Assembly (NCBI GenBank): GCA_030762175.1
Contig: CM060831.1
Span: 72,261,001 to 72,325,000, forward strand
Direction of reading: 5' to 3'
Origin: Metallyticus violacea
Taxonomy: Eukaryota > Arthropoda > Insecta > Mantodea > Metallyticidae
DNA: 64,000 bases
Each line of letters begins with the position of its first letter. The first letter of the stretch is position 1. Below are positions 23,568 to 33,749 of this stretch, piece by piece. Position numbers and translations under genes: made by a program. Under the pieces are notes generated by a model that had not been told where the DNA came from, did not search any database, and saw only the letters and a list, made by a program, of their open reading frames with translations.

Positions 23568-23942
23568 TTATAAGCGGTTTCTCGGTAACGAAGCAACACA
23601 GCAAGGAAACTTAGATGCAGCAACGGAAGAGAATGAACACGAAAATATTGCTTCTCGATCAGCATAAGTCTTACTTGTGGCTGGACTTTGCTGCGTACGA
23701 GACGAACATACTGTCATAAGCCACCTTTGGCAAGCCTTTCTCCCCGCTCTTGCTGCAGCGAGAGTAAACAAGTCGAGCAAGACTGAAAGCTTATATTTGG
23801 CCGGCTTTACAACATGCCTTGAGGAGTACAACGCGGAAGTACGGCAGTGCCTTACGGAGGTGTGGCAAAGACATCTGGGGTTAGTTGCGGCCATAAAATA
23901 AAATACAGACTCTTCGTCGCTTTGTATACTTTCACAACACAC
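23568..23942. other. GC-richer overlapping ORFs, unidentified
   Basis: A 124-codon minus-strand ORF (starts MCCESIQSDEESVFYFMAA) and a 74-codon plus-strand ORF nested in it (ends LYLAGFTTCLEEYNAEVRQC and more) occupy a patch with clearly higher GC than its flanks. The plus frame has a faint resemblance to the Orange domain of Hairy/E(spl) proteins (GF..C..E), which I do not regard as sufficient. It could be an exon or a captured gene piece. Confidence 0.25.
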
Positions 23943-24089
23943 AAAGAATAATATAAATTGAAATAAATATTTTGGCTTTTCTCACCAAGTAATCCATTGA
24001 AAAGAAATGCTACGTATGCAAGCAACGCCAGGTCTTATTTAACTTTTTTGCGTTTTCTAAACTGCGAAAGCAATGAACAGCATTCATTT

Positions 24090-24142
24090 TCGGAATCGAA
24101 CACCAAATCCACTTAAAAAACCCGCTCACGAATTCCATGGCC
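24090..24142 (-). mobile_element. Possible SINE-B head fragment
   Basis: In plus view CGGAATCGAACACC (box B complement) is followed by AAAAACCCGCTCACGAAT, the same junction as in SINE-B copy 3. The rest of the SINE is absent. Confidence 0.35.
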
Positions 24143-24666
24143 AAAAGGGAGGTGCACATAAAAACACAAGCGCACGGAGGAAAGGGAAACAAAACAAAAA
24201 GGGAAACACATTGCAAGGTAGGTAAACTATGACATATTCAGCTACCACTTCAACGTAAAGCAATATACAGTTACATAGCTAGGGGCCGAAAAGTAAGGGA
24301 ATACAAACAACACATGTTTCACATGGAAATTTTATAGCTTGTGCCTCGACCCTCTTTTTGTCTTCCATTTTCCATCCCTGCTCCCCTACCCACACTCCGC
24401 CTGGTCCATTACAAACTTGTAAAAGAGACTGGATGGAGTCTGTCTCCTAAATCGACTCTTGTGCTCACTGTGCCAGGTGCCCTGTGTGTTGTACAGGAAA
24501 GGGGGCTCGGATAAGTGTTGAGCGTGATTCACATTTATCACTTTCCTGATTTTTCCTTTCGTACTAGAAAACGTTTTACATTAGGTTAACTTAATGTTAG
24601 TACTATCTTTCTAAAAGCTCAGCATTATATTTGATAGGTCAAAAGTTTATTCAAAGAGCACAAGGC
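24143..24666. other. Spacer
   Basis: C/T-rich and G-rich segments at 24.33-24.52 kb without ORF or recognised repeat. Confidence 0.4.
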
Positions 24667-24668
24667 TA

Positions 24669-25908
24669 GGTGCATAAGTTTCCGGCCTAACCATTTATAA
24701 TAAAGACAAAAACTATATTTCACTTTTTCAATATAGTTCCCTTTATTGCAATACACTTCTCACATCTTTTAATTCACATCTCAATCCCCCCTATCCCAAA
24801 TAGTCAGAAGTCTTGTCTACGAAATGGGCATAAACAGCATTCATCACTTCTTCGTCACACTTAAATTTCCTTCCTCGAAGGCTCTTCTTGAGTTTTGAGA
24901 AGAGGAAATAGTCACTGGTAGCTAGATCTGGGCTATAGGGTGTATGGTCGATCTCCTTGAAGCCACATTTCTTCACAGCTTCCTTTGCAACAAGAGTTGT
25001 GTGCACAGGTGCATTATCGTGAAGAAGGCGCACACCACCACTTCGCTTTCCTCGCCTTTTCCCTTTAATGGAAGCACGTAGTCTGTGCAGTAGGCCAGCA
25101 TTGTACTCCCCATTTACTGTGGTGCTCCTGTCCTTGAAGTCAATGAAGAGTATTCCTTCACGGTCCCAAAAGATTGTGGCCATGATCATCTTGGTTGATT
25201 GAGTGACCTTGGCCTTTAAAGGCGGTGCTTCGCCAGTTCCAGGGATTCTCTTTGGGACAAGGGATCATAGTAGAGGACCGTAGTTTATATTATGTAACAA
25301 TAGTTTGCAGAACTTCTCTCTCGTTGCTACGGCAGAGCTTCAGAAATGCCTGAAAACAGATGGCTCGCTGTTTTTGGGCCGAGGAAAAGTCTCGGCATCA
25401 TCTTGCACTAAGCTTATTCATGTTTAAATACTCATGAATAATTCGAAGGACTGTTGTTTTAGAAAGGCCTAACCTCGGTGCTATTTGTGTAACTTTCAGC
25501 CGCCGGTCTTCCATAATTTCTCCTTCCACAAGAGCTATGTTTTCAGCAGTGAGGTTTGGCCTGCACGTTCTTCGTCTTCAATGCTTTCTCTCGACCCATT
25601 CGAAAAAGTTTGGTCCATTCTTTTAAGGTAGAATATGAGGGGGATGCTTCCTCATATACACCGTCCAATCGCTACTTACTTTTATTCGGAATAAATCCTT
25701 CTTTTGCGAAGAACAGCTCGAAACTCCATTTTGAACATGTCACAATGTTCTACACATAGCCTTCTTTATGCAACTGTATCTGAACAACTAAACACAACGG
25801 AGCGGAGGTTACAGCTGCAATTATTTACTTAACAGATAAGGTATGATACCAGATAATGGTTTTGTGAAGGCGATAACCCTTATCAGTGAGGCCGGAAACT
25901 TATGGACC
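24669..25908 (-). mobile_element. mariner element with both terminal inverted repeats
   Basis: 1240 bases between TA dinucleotides (24667-24668 and 25909-25910). The left end GGTGCATAAGTTTCCGGCCT and the complement of the right end GGTCCATAAGTTTCCGGCCT differ at one base in 20. It encodes a single broken DD34D transposase on the minus strand. The length matches the usual 1.3 kb of mariner. The ends are better preserved than the gene, so the copy might still be cross-mobilised if a matching transposase existed (inference). Confidence 0.93.
24791..25800 (-). pseudogene. mariner transposase, frameshifted
   Basis: Reading down the minus strand: LFFAKEGFIPNKSK, a stop, VYEEASPSYSTLKEWTKLFR and MGRESIEDEERAGQ (first HTH and linker). 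After a frameshift comes ENIALVEGEIMEDRRLKV, then LSKTTVLRIIHEYLNMNKL and SARW (second HTH and the SARWVPR hinge). After more damage, YYDPLSQRESLE is in another frame. From 25189 an open 132-codon stretch carries HDNAPVH (residue 58 of that stretch is the second Asp) and YSPDLATSDYF (residue 93, third Asp), 34 residues apart. The DE.W block with the first Asp is not readable. Family normal length is about 345. Confidence 0.93.
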
Positions 25909-26049
25909 TACCCTCGTAGGTACAAGGCAAATGAAAATAATTGTTGGGGTTTAATGATTTTTGGAGGACAGCATATACACATAACTATACTCAGAAGTTA
26001 CAGGTTTCACTGCCAGATAATAGTGTTTGCAATATGGAGCGTAATGGCA

Positions 26050-26245
26050 TGGATGAATTAAATCAAAGCCAGTCCATTTCTGTTATTACATCATTTACGT
26101 AAGACTGGCCACCTATACCAAGCATCTTGCTACACTCCCTGGCACTCCGGTGGAAAGCCTCTCTAAGTTGATCCACTCTCTGTTCTATCAAAGGGCGGTC
26201 ACTGCTTTCTCCCTTAAACAAACACGCCGTTTCCTGAAAATGAAC
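26050..26245 (-). pseudogene. N-terminal scrap of a DUF4817-type transposase
   Basis: The minus strand reads FQETACLFKGESSDRPLIEQ then RVDQLREAFHRSARE and CSKMLGIG. This matches the linker between the two HTH motifs of the family (F.ETGCL.KGKS.GRPR....V..IR.AF.RSPRKS). Only about 55 residues remain. It lies 140 bases beyond the mariner and is unrelated to it. Confidence 0.6.
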
Positions 26246-27301
26246 ATATTACTAACGGAATTGCTGGAGGGCGTACTACCATTTGATACTTAATTTTGAT
26301 GAAATCAAGAATACAAAACGCTTTCTCATTGCCATTACTAGCCATATTGCAAACAGTTCATCTGTAGCTTTTTAACAGCATCTGTTGCGAGATAAAACTG
26401 AAAGTTCTCTATTAATCGGCTATAAGCTTTATGTGCTATGCCAAAAATGTTTACTGGAAAATCATTTTGAATAACGCTGTAGTTCGCTAAGGTCCCTTGG
26501 CTTGCACGAGTGAGATAATGATCAAAATCAATTTAGTAATCTTAATTGAAAGATGCCTCCTGTGAACTATAGTTATATATTTTAAATGCTGTAGCTTTTT
26601 GTATTGCGGTTCTAGAACCTAGCCATCTTATAAAATAAAAAAAATTAAAAATTAAAAAAATCTTAAAGGAAGGGCCTTCCAACCTGTGAGGTCTGCATTT
26701 AGTTTATTTTACGCTAAATTATCCTCTTTTGCAAACAATGGCTAATACAGCTAATATTAGCGTCCATTCATATTTCAATTCAATATAAGCATTTTAATAA
26801 ACCATTTCTTCATTGACCATAAAATATAATGAAATATTAATGCCAATTATTCGTATGTAATGAATTATTTATTCAAACTAAACTCTATTCCTTTCAGTAC
26901 TTCTTCCGCTAATTATATTACCATTTTTCGCTGATTAGGAAAAATTACTAACACTAATATTGTTTAATTTATATGCATCATATAAGTATGCTATGAAATA
27001 TTTGAAAATAAAATTTAAATCATTCATATTACTGATACTATAAGATGTAGTTCATACTTCTTTAAAATTTCGCTAAGATTTCCTGTTCTACATAGGTCTG
27101 TACTTTTATATTTGAGAAACAATACACTAACTGTATTATTGTGGTGTCGTCAAGTAGGTTATAGGTTGCGTGTTTTAATTGGTACAATTTCAGGATGTAT
27201 TTACCACGCGGTATGACATCAAGTTTGCATAATATTTGGAAAAATAGAAGAAGACATATATATATATATATATATACATAGAAAATATAATATTCAACTG
27301 C
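26246..27301. other. AT-rich spacer
   Basis: No gene. Contains the (TA)n run listed separately. Confidence 0.5.
27255..27280. repeat. (TA)n microsatellite
   Basis: About twelve TA units. Confidence 0.9.
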
Positions 27302-27780
27302 AATTAGGACCTTGCAATCATGGGACTAATTTGCTATTTTTTTTACCACATTCGGAGTTGGGACAAAGCGTTAATTAAGAATAAGGCTATAAGGTTGGGT
27401 CTATCCAAAATCACACGATATAATATAATCACATAATATAATATTCCATTTTCCTAGGCATTTTATTAATGGGATATAAATATAGTCAAAATGTGGTACT
27501 TCGACTGGAAAAATTCGAGTCACGGCTCGGATCTCCGGCCTTCCGTGCTGAAGCTCTAATCAAGTAAGTTAGCATGCCTTATTTTTAAAAGTTACATTGA
27601 CCAATAGCATTGAACATTTTCATGCAAGAAGTAGACTTCTCTTTGAGAGAAAATTAGTACTACATCCAATCATGGGACTCTTTGTTATTTTACCTCATTT
27701 TTTACCAAATTACCTGTTGGGAGGGATACGGCGTCTATTAAGGCTGTACGGCTTTACGGCCGGGCTTATGCAAAATCAGT
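27302..27780 (+). repeat. Pair of diverged direct repeats
   Basis: 27302-27414 and 27652-27780 share CAATCATGGGACT, a TTGTTATTTT-like segment, TTTTTTACCA, GTTGGGA and TATTAAGG-CTGTA/AAGGCTATAAGG. They end in TATCCAAAATCA and TATGCAAAATCA. Unknown family. Spacing about 350 bases. Confidence 0.6.
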
Positions 27781-29040
27781 GTGCTCATATGTGTTCATTT
27801 GTATTGAGGAATTGAAACTTTCCCTTATTTGAACTATTGCCCAGAATAAATAATCTGAAGGATCAGCCTGTTTGCGCAAGCGTAGTAGAACTTTTACAAA
27901 AGTTATGAAATGAGTCTTTCATGAAGTTTTCGTTTCTGTGTAGGTTAGTGTTGATCTCGGTCTATTTGATTATGTCTGCCTTCTTCTTGGATTCTGTATA
28001 GCCTGAAGCTTAACAGTAAGACCAAGATGTAGAAGATGATTCACTCTTTTTAATTTTATACTATTTCATACTATTTCATACTATTTCATATAAGTTAGTA
28101 GCTCTTCACGTTAACCATTTATAACGGGTTTTCCATTTATAATGCAATTGTCAACTACAGCGGAACGGCGAGTATTCTGCTAAATTGTCAGGTGTATTAA
28201 AAGGCAGTCATTTATGTTTGTGTGGAGTTGAAAAGAAAGAAACAAAGCTACAACTGTGAGCAGATAGTCGTATTATACGCTTTTAATTTATCAAATGATT
28301 CGGTGAATTTTCTCTCAATTTTTTCTCAGTTTTCTTATAAAAATACATTACTTTCGAAGTCCTATGCCTCTGCATATCAATCAGTACAACAACAAAAGAC
28401 CTAAAAGCTTTATAAACGCTTCAAATAAAAAAGTACTTCACTAAACTCACTAAAAATAATCCCTAAACCATACTTTCTCTTTTCATTTGTGTATAGGTTT
28501 TATCTGTTTTGTCTTCAAGCAGATTCTGAAGGGGATAACGGACCCTCTTCTATCCACTGATTTTTTTGGAGGGGGGGATGGTTGAACTTCTCTTTTACCT
28601 CATGGTATCAAATGACGTACAGCTTTAATTAATCTTGTATGTTGCTCGATCTACCAGGACATTACAATCTCTCCTTCTTTCTTTTGTGAATTTAATTGCA
28701 TCTAATATATCACATTCTTGTCTAATTGTATTACGTCATTCAACTATGGTTCTTAAGATATTCCTCTCTGTTGTTTATAAATTTTACTTTCTATACATAG
28801 ATATTTATTATTCCAAATTATGTTTCGTAAGCACACTGATTTCTCATGTTTTCTTTTGAATCTGACATCTTAGATTATTTACAATATTTCTTATTAGTGA
28901 TATCAATTACTAAATATTTAAAATGAATAACGTTCTCGATAGCTTACCCATTTATTTCTAATTCAAACCTCAATGGTTCCTTTGATACTTACATGCATCT
29001 GCCTTTTTCAGTAGGTATTATCACATATCCCATTTTTTTA
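27781..29040. other. AT-rich spacer
   Basis: Several ORFs of 60-75 codons without domains. A 10-base tandem repeat lies inside. Confidence 0.45.
28058..28091. repeat. 10-bp tandem repeat TACTATTTCA
   Basis: Three perfect copies and the start of a fourth. Confidence 0.9.
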
Positions 29041-29044
29041 TTTT

Positions 29045-29564
29045 TGAATAGTGTTTAACGCTCATTTTAACTACTGAGGCACCAAAGGCATAACAAGATT
29101 TTTTTTATTGATTTATTTATGGACGCTCTTTAACAGCTCAGGTCATCAGCGTCCCATTCAACCCAGGGCGTGAAACGGCCGACAAATTTTGCTCAGAGGT
29201 CTCTCTTTCAGGCTTGAGGTTCTTTTTCGTGCCGTAAATGTACGACACGGGACCCACGGCTTTACTTCCCTTCTGAAGGAAGCCATGCTTAGGATTTTTA
29301 CGCCCGAAAAATCTATCGGTCCTGGCCGGGTTTGAACCCACGTTCTTGGGTGTAGGAGGCAAGTATGGTAACCACTACACCGCCAGGACCAACGGCATAA
29401 CGAGATGAAATGATAAATTGGGAAAGGATTATTATTTTTTTTTTAAGGAATGAAGCGTTCCAGGCCTAAGTTTAGCATATTTCTCCGGCATTTATTATTT
29501 ATGAGGACTGTGGAAAAAATAGAAAAAATTTCAGTCAGGAAGGAAGGTCCTTGTGGGAATCGAA
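29045..29564 (-). mobile_element. SINE-B copy 5, split by SINE-A
   Basis: The body is seen as GTGTTTAACGCTCATTTTAA, CTACTGAGGCACCAAAGGC. It is interrupted after ATAACAAGA by a complete SINE-A and resumes at GGCATAACGAGATGAAATG, GAAGCGTTCCAGGCCTAAG, GGCATTTATTATTTATGAGG. The remnant of the head (CTTGTGGGAATCGAA) is joined directly to SINE-A copy 6, so most of the tRNA-like part is lost. Confidence 0.92.
29099..29393 (-). mobile_element. SINE-A copy 5, inserted in SINE-B
   Basis: Full-length minus-strand copy with an A-rich tail (plus view TTTTTTTTATTGATTTATTTAT) at the left and the tRNA-like head at the right (CCGCCAGGACCAAC). Flanked by GGCATAACAAGA (29087-29098) and GGCATAACGAGA (29394-29405), a 12-base target duplication with one change. 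This is the hallmark of LINE-type retroposition. Confidence 0.95.
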
Positions 29565-29804
29565 CAGGGCGTGAAACGTCCGACAAATTTGCACAGAGGT
29601 CTCTTCTTTCAGGCTTGAGGTCCTTTATCGTGCCGTAAATTTACGACATGGGACCCGCGGCTTTACTTCCCTTCCAAAAGAACTCAAACGAGGCCTCGTA
29701 CTTAGAATTTTTATGCCCGAAAAATCCATGGACCCCGGCCGGATTTGAATCCGCGATTTTGGGTTTAGGAGGCAAGTATGGTTACCACTAACCACCAGGA
29801 CCGA
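29565..29804 (-). mobile_element. SINE-A copy 6, 3' part missing
   Basis: Starts abruptly at CAGGGCGTGAAACGTCCGAC, without the usual 3' tail and last 50 bases, and runs to the intact head terminus CACCAGGACCGAC. A dozen extra bases (around AACTCAAACGAGGC) sit inside the body. Loss of the tail side at the SINE-B junction points to recombination, not insertion. Confidence 0.88.
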
Positions 29805-30335
29805 CTCCTTTCTAGCTATGATGATTGCGTTACCTGCATAATCTATTATATAAAATATAAATTCTGTCCGTCATTAAGTAACTTGGCGAATCTCTCCCAT
29901 TGTGTATAATTATATTAATTATCAGACTAAACAGGAAATTGCTCTGTCTTATCCCCTTTATTCATTTTATTCACAGTAAATTTACCGTGTATACACACTC
30001 TAGCTATTCCTTTTGAAAGGTCTTTCTCTTTCAGTATTTTTGTAATATCTTCTAGTTTAATCCGAATGAATGCTTTGTTAAGTCTACAAAGCAAAGAAAA
30101 AAATCACGTTGCATATTAATTTATTTTCCATTGTTTCACGGATAAATAAATATTGCACCTATTGTGTTTCTATTCTGTGTTAATTCCTATTGTTATTCCC
30201 TGATTCTTATATTAGACAAACCTTCCTTTGTAATTCAAGGCTATACAAACGTAATGAGCCAAGCCTTATTTTTCAGTCCTTAATGACTCATCCAAAATTG
30301 CAAAGAGCGAGTTTATAACTTTTGAACAGTGACTA
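29805..30335. other. AT-rich spacer
   Basis: No ORF or repeat recognised. Confidence 0.5.
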
Positions 30336-30692
30336 CCAGGGCGCTGCCCTCTGTTGCATTGTAACGCTTAGAACTAAACACCTTAGTAAGTGTTTGAGGT
30401 TCCCGAGTATGCGAAAACATTTCTGTTGTCATAGTGCAGCGTGCTTTTAGAAGATTTAACAAAGGGTAATGTACTCTTCCAAGAACATTCGATGGTACAG
30501 TTCCAGGGCAGTGGGTGTTTGTGTATAGAAAAAGCCTTGGACGACCGCGAGTTTCCGAGAAAGACGAGAAAGCGAATCCAGGAGACGTTTCTTCGGTGTC
30601 CACGGATTGCTTTATGACACTGGAGAACGCGGAACTCTTTTGCTGAGGTGTTATGACTCTAAGCGTTACATGCAATTGAGGGCAACCGCTGG
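30336..30692 (+). mobile_element. MITE-like derivative with transposase remnant
   Basis: The left end CCAGGGCGCTGCCCTC...TGTAACGCTTAGA (37 bases) is the inverted repeat of the right end (30658-30692, complement CCAGCGGTTGCCCTC...TGTAACGCTTAGA). TA precedes the left end. About 285 bases of interior still encode, with frameshifts, VIVQRAFRRFNKG, VPGQWVFVYRKSLGRPRVSE and, in a third frame, EKRIQETFLRCPRI. This is the HTH-linker order of DUF4817-type transposases (VQRAFR..F, GRPRVSEE, R.AF.RSPRKS). The element is thus a deletion derivative of that family. The 120-codon minus-strand ORF spanning it is antisense noise. Confidence 0.8.
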
Positions 30693-30719
30693 CACCTTCG
30701 GGGCGGTTGATTGTTCATT

Positions 30720-30932
30720 TGGTTCATTTACGGACCCAATAACTTTGCTTAAAGGCCTCTTCTTTCAGACTTGATGTTCTTTTACTTGCCGTAAATGTAC
30801 GATATGGGACCCACTGCTTTATTTCCCTTCCGATGGAAGCCATACTCAGGAATTTTACCCCCGAAAAATTCCATTGAACCTGGCCGGAATTGAAAGCGCG
30901 ATCTTGGGGTTACGAGACCACCAAGAACGACC
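30720..30932 (-). mobile_element. SINE-A copy 7, diverged with deletions
   Basis: TCATTTACGGAC, CCTCTTCTTTCAGACTTGA, TTGCCGTAAATGTACG, GGGACCCACTGC, CTTCCGATGGAAGCCATAC and CCTGGCCGGAATTGAAAGCG are present. The segment holding the CAGGTCATCAGCGTCCC block and part of the A-box side are missing. Confidence 0.85.
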
Positions 30933-32373
30933 TATAGTAGAGCGCTATAGATGTTGGTATTCTCATCCACCATTTTCACTCCCTTGGTGCTAACCGACGC
31001 TATTGATCGGATGTATTACTGTGTATTTAATCGTTTTGTGCATTAAAATAGTGGATTTTTATTAATAAGGTGACTTAAAAAGTGTTTGTAGTCATAATTA
31101 AAAGACTGAAATATATTGTGTGTAAAATAAAAAGACAATTTAGCTCCATATAAGTAATGTTTACTAGGTATAGGTACGTATTAATAATAATAGTAATAGT
31201 TGTAGTTATAAGTAACAGTGATAATTAAGTACCTTTATAAAATATTAAATAAATCTTTATTTGATTGAGCGTCATGATAATTGATTCAATAGTTTTTATG
31301 AATATCAATATTACTATGAAAGAAACATAACCTATAATTTGTATAATATATACATACCTACGTATGCATTTGTACAAACAACTTTTGTTTCATTTTATGT
31401 GATTTATAAATAATTAATTGTGCAACACATAACATATACATTATATGTATATAAGATTTCAATATCATAATTTTTGTATTTAATCATAACATGTTATAAA
31501 ATTATAGATTATAATTATACTTATATTTTTCAGTTAAGCAACTTATCTAAAAATACCTAAAATTTAAATAAATGCATTTATATACACCGCTTCATGACGG
31601 TGCTATAAGCGTCAGCGTGTTTGTTTGTTTGTGTTCTGCAACTGTTGCTCCGAAATAAAGGAGTAAAAATGGCGGACGAGAATACTCATCTATTCTAGTG
31701 CCTTACCTGCGGGGCGGGGGAACGCGTTCTAGTGGTTACTATTCAAAACCTAGGAACCACTTTTTGCAATAGTATATGACTCATTCCGTCAAGTATGAGG
31801 ATACAAAAATAAGACTTGGAAATAAGACTTATTATTTATCGGTTAACCCATTACTGAAGAAGGAAGAGTAATTTCTCTACAGTTTTCATAACAATCGGGG
31901 GAAGTATCGAGGCCTAACTCCCCTAAAGTAGCTATTTACCGTTACATTGAGCAAAATTAATGGGCCCAAAAGAACCGCAGTTAATTTTATTATGTTTGAA
32001 GAAATTTTAACCACAGATAAAGTAAAATTTATACCGTGGCATACTATTAAAATATTTACATGATAGACATTGATATTAGAAACCATTTCCAAAGTTGCAT
32101 TACAACCTAAGCCCAGAGATTTGTAAATGCACTTTTTTATTATAAAAAGATATTCTCAGAAAGTGTCAAGGAAAGTTTCGCATTTTTTTTTATTCTAGTG
32201 ACTACAGAAAGAACTATTTCACTTGAAAAATTAATTTTGTTTGCAATTATTTGGAGTTAGTTACAGAAAATGTTCAGCATGACATAAAAAATTAGTGGGT
32301 CACAGCAAAATATATGGAGAGATTAGCGTACCAAATTAAACAATTTGGATTGATGAGATCATTTGACTATTTT
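30933..32373. other. AT-rich spacer
   Basis: At 31668 a GGAGTAAAAATGGCGG context opens only nine codons, in a short GC-rich patch that ends near 31.73 kb. No gene supported. Confidence 0.45.
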
Positions 32374-32683
32374 TTGAGTAGTATTAAACGTCTGTTTTCA
32401 CTATTGGGGCATCTCTGACGGTAGATACTAGTGATACGTGAGACTAAACGATAAATTGGGAAAGAAATAATTTTTAAGAAACGAGGGGTTCCACACCTAA
32501 ATTTAGGGTACCTCTCCGGCATTTGTCACTTATGAGAACTGAGGAAAAACTGGAAAAAAACCTCAGGGAGAACAGTCTTGGCGGGAATCGAACCAAAGAC
32601 CTCAGGGAAAACGGATTTGCGGGAATCAAACCAAAGACCTCTCGCTCACGAGTTCGTACCTTCATGATCTCGGTCATCCGTGT
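32374..32683 (-). mobile_element. SINE-B copy 6 with duplicated box B region
   Basis: Full-length minus-strand copy. In plus view the unit beginning CCTCAGGGAGAACAGTC and ending AATCGAACCAAAGA (32561-32599) is followed by a second, diverged unit (32600-32637). The tRNA-like head therefore contains two box B elements. The A-box side ATGATCTCGGTCATCC is at the right end. Confidence 0.92.
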
Positions 32684-33704
32684 CGATGTGTGATCATTAT
32701 ATAGCCGGACTTTTTCTATGTGGTATCAAATAGTGATTGGATTGCTAATATGAGGAAGTAATGGGCTAAAATGAAGAGAAGATCGAAGATAAATGAATGA
32801 ATTACTGTATTTAATTCAAATGAACATGCACAATAAATAAAACATGCAAATTAACTCTGCAACCCTAGAACGGGAACGTGCCTTTCATAAGACCCAAAAA
32901 GTACATTACTTAAATAAATAAATAAATAAACAAGTCATACCTCCATTGCTTAATGCAGTTAAAATATTAGGTCGACGATGATTCTGATGTGGTCGGTATT
33001 TCTTTACAAACCCAGAGGAAAACGCTATGTAGGACGATCCAAATGTAGATGACCTATGAGGTGAAAAAGGGCAGTATGGGCCCATCTTGATAAATGTTTT
33101 GAAGTGAATGAGACATGTAATAGAATTACATAATTCATAAATTTGTTTCCTCAAAAAGTTAATGAAGTGGGAACTTTGGAAGTTATGGTCTTCAAGAGGC
33201 GGGTTCTCTGTTTCAGAAACAACCTTTTTGAAAACTTACTATGAGAATGCTTGATATCATGATCAATCCTGAGTCCAGCTAGGTGCACACCAGAACCATT
33301 CCCTTGGTTGCGGATCCCTAGTTACCAAAACCAACGTGAAAGCAAAAGCGCTTGCGGCTAGGCTACCAGTACCACTGGTAATGCGCCCTATTCTAGCATC
33401 AGCCTCTGCAACTTTGCAGGTAGGTAACTTAAGTTCTTTCCTGGCAAAACACAGGGGCACTACTACGCCGCGCTGCAACATAGTTACACGTCAGTCGCTG
33501 GAACATATTGCCCCATCGATTTCAACGTTACTTTAGTAACGTCAGAAGTACCACGGCTGTACAGGGTCCGCAGAGTTCATACCAGAGCATCCTTAGCAGC
33601 TTGATCCCCCCTCCTTCATACGGGGAATGCTGGATATCGAATCGGAATCTTCCAAGTTGATAGTCAGGCATGGCTTAAAGGCTCTTTGATTGTCATTAAA
33701 CCGT

Positions 33705-33749
<45 letters not shown>

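Noticed and set aside
23677..23901. Hairy/E(spl) Orange-domain protein
   Set aside because: Only a handful of residues (GF..C..E) fit; no bHLH upstream and no WRPW-like end.
30313..30675. 120-codon minus-strand ORF
   Set aside because: It spans the MITE end to end and is antisense to the transposase remnant readable on the plus strand.
31668..31704. ATGGCGGACGAG start in a good Kozak context
   Set aside because: The frame closes after nine codons and no splice donor is evident.
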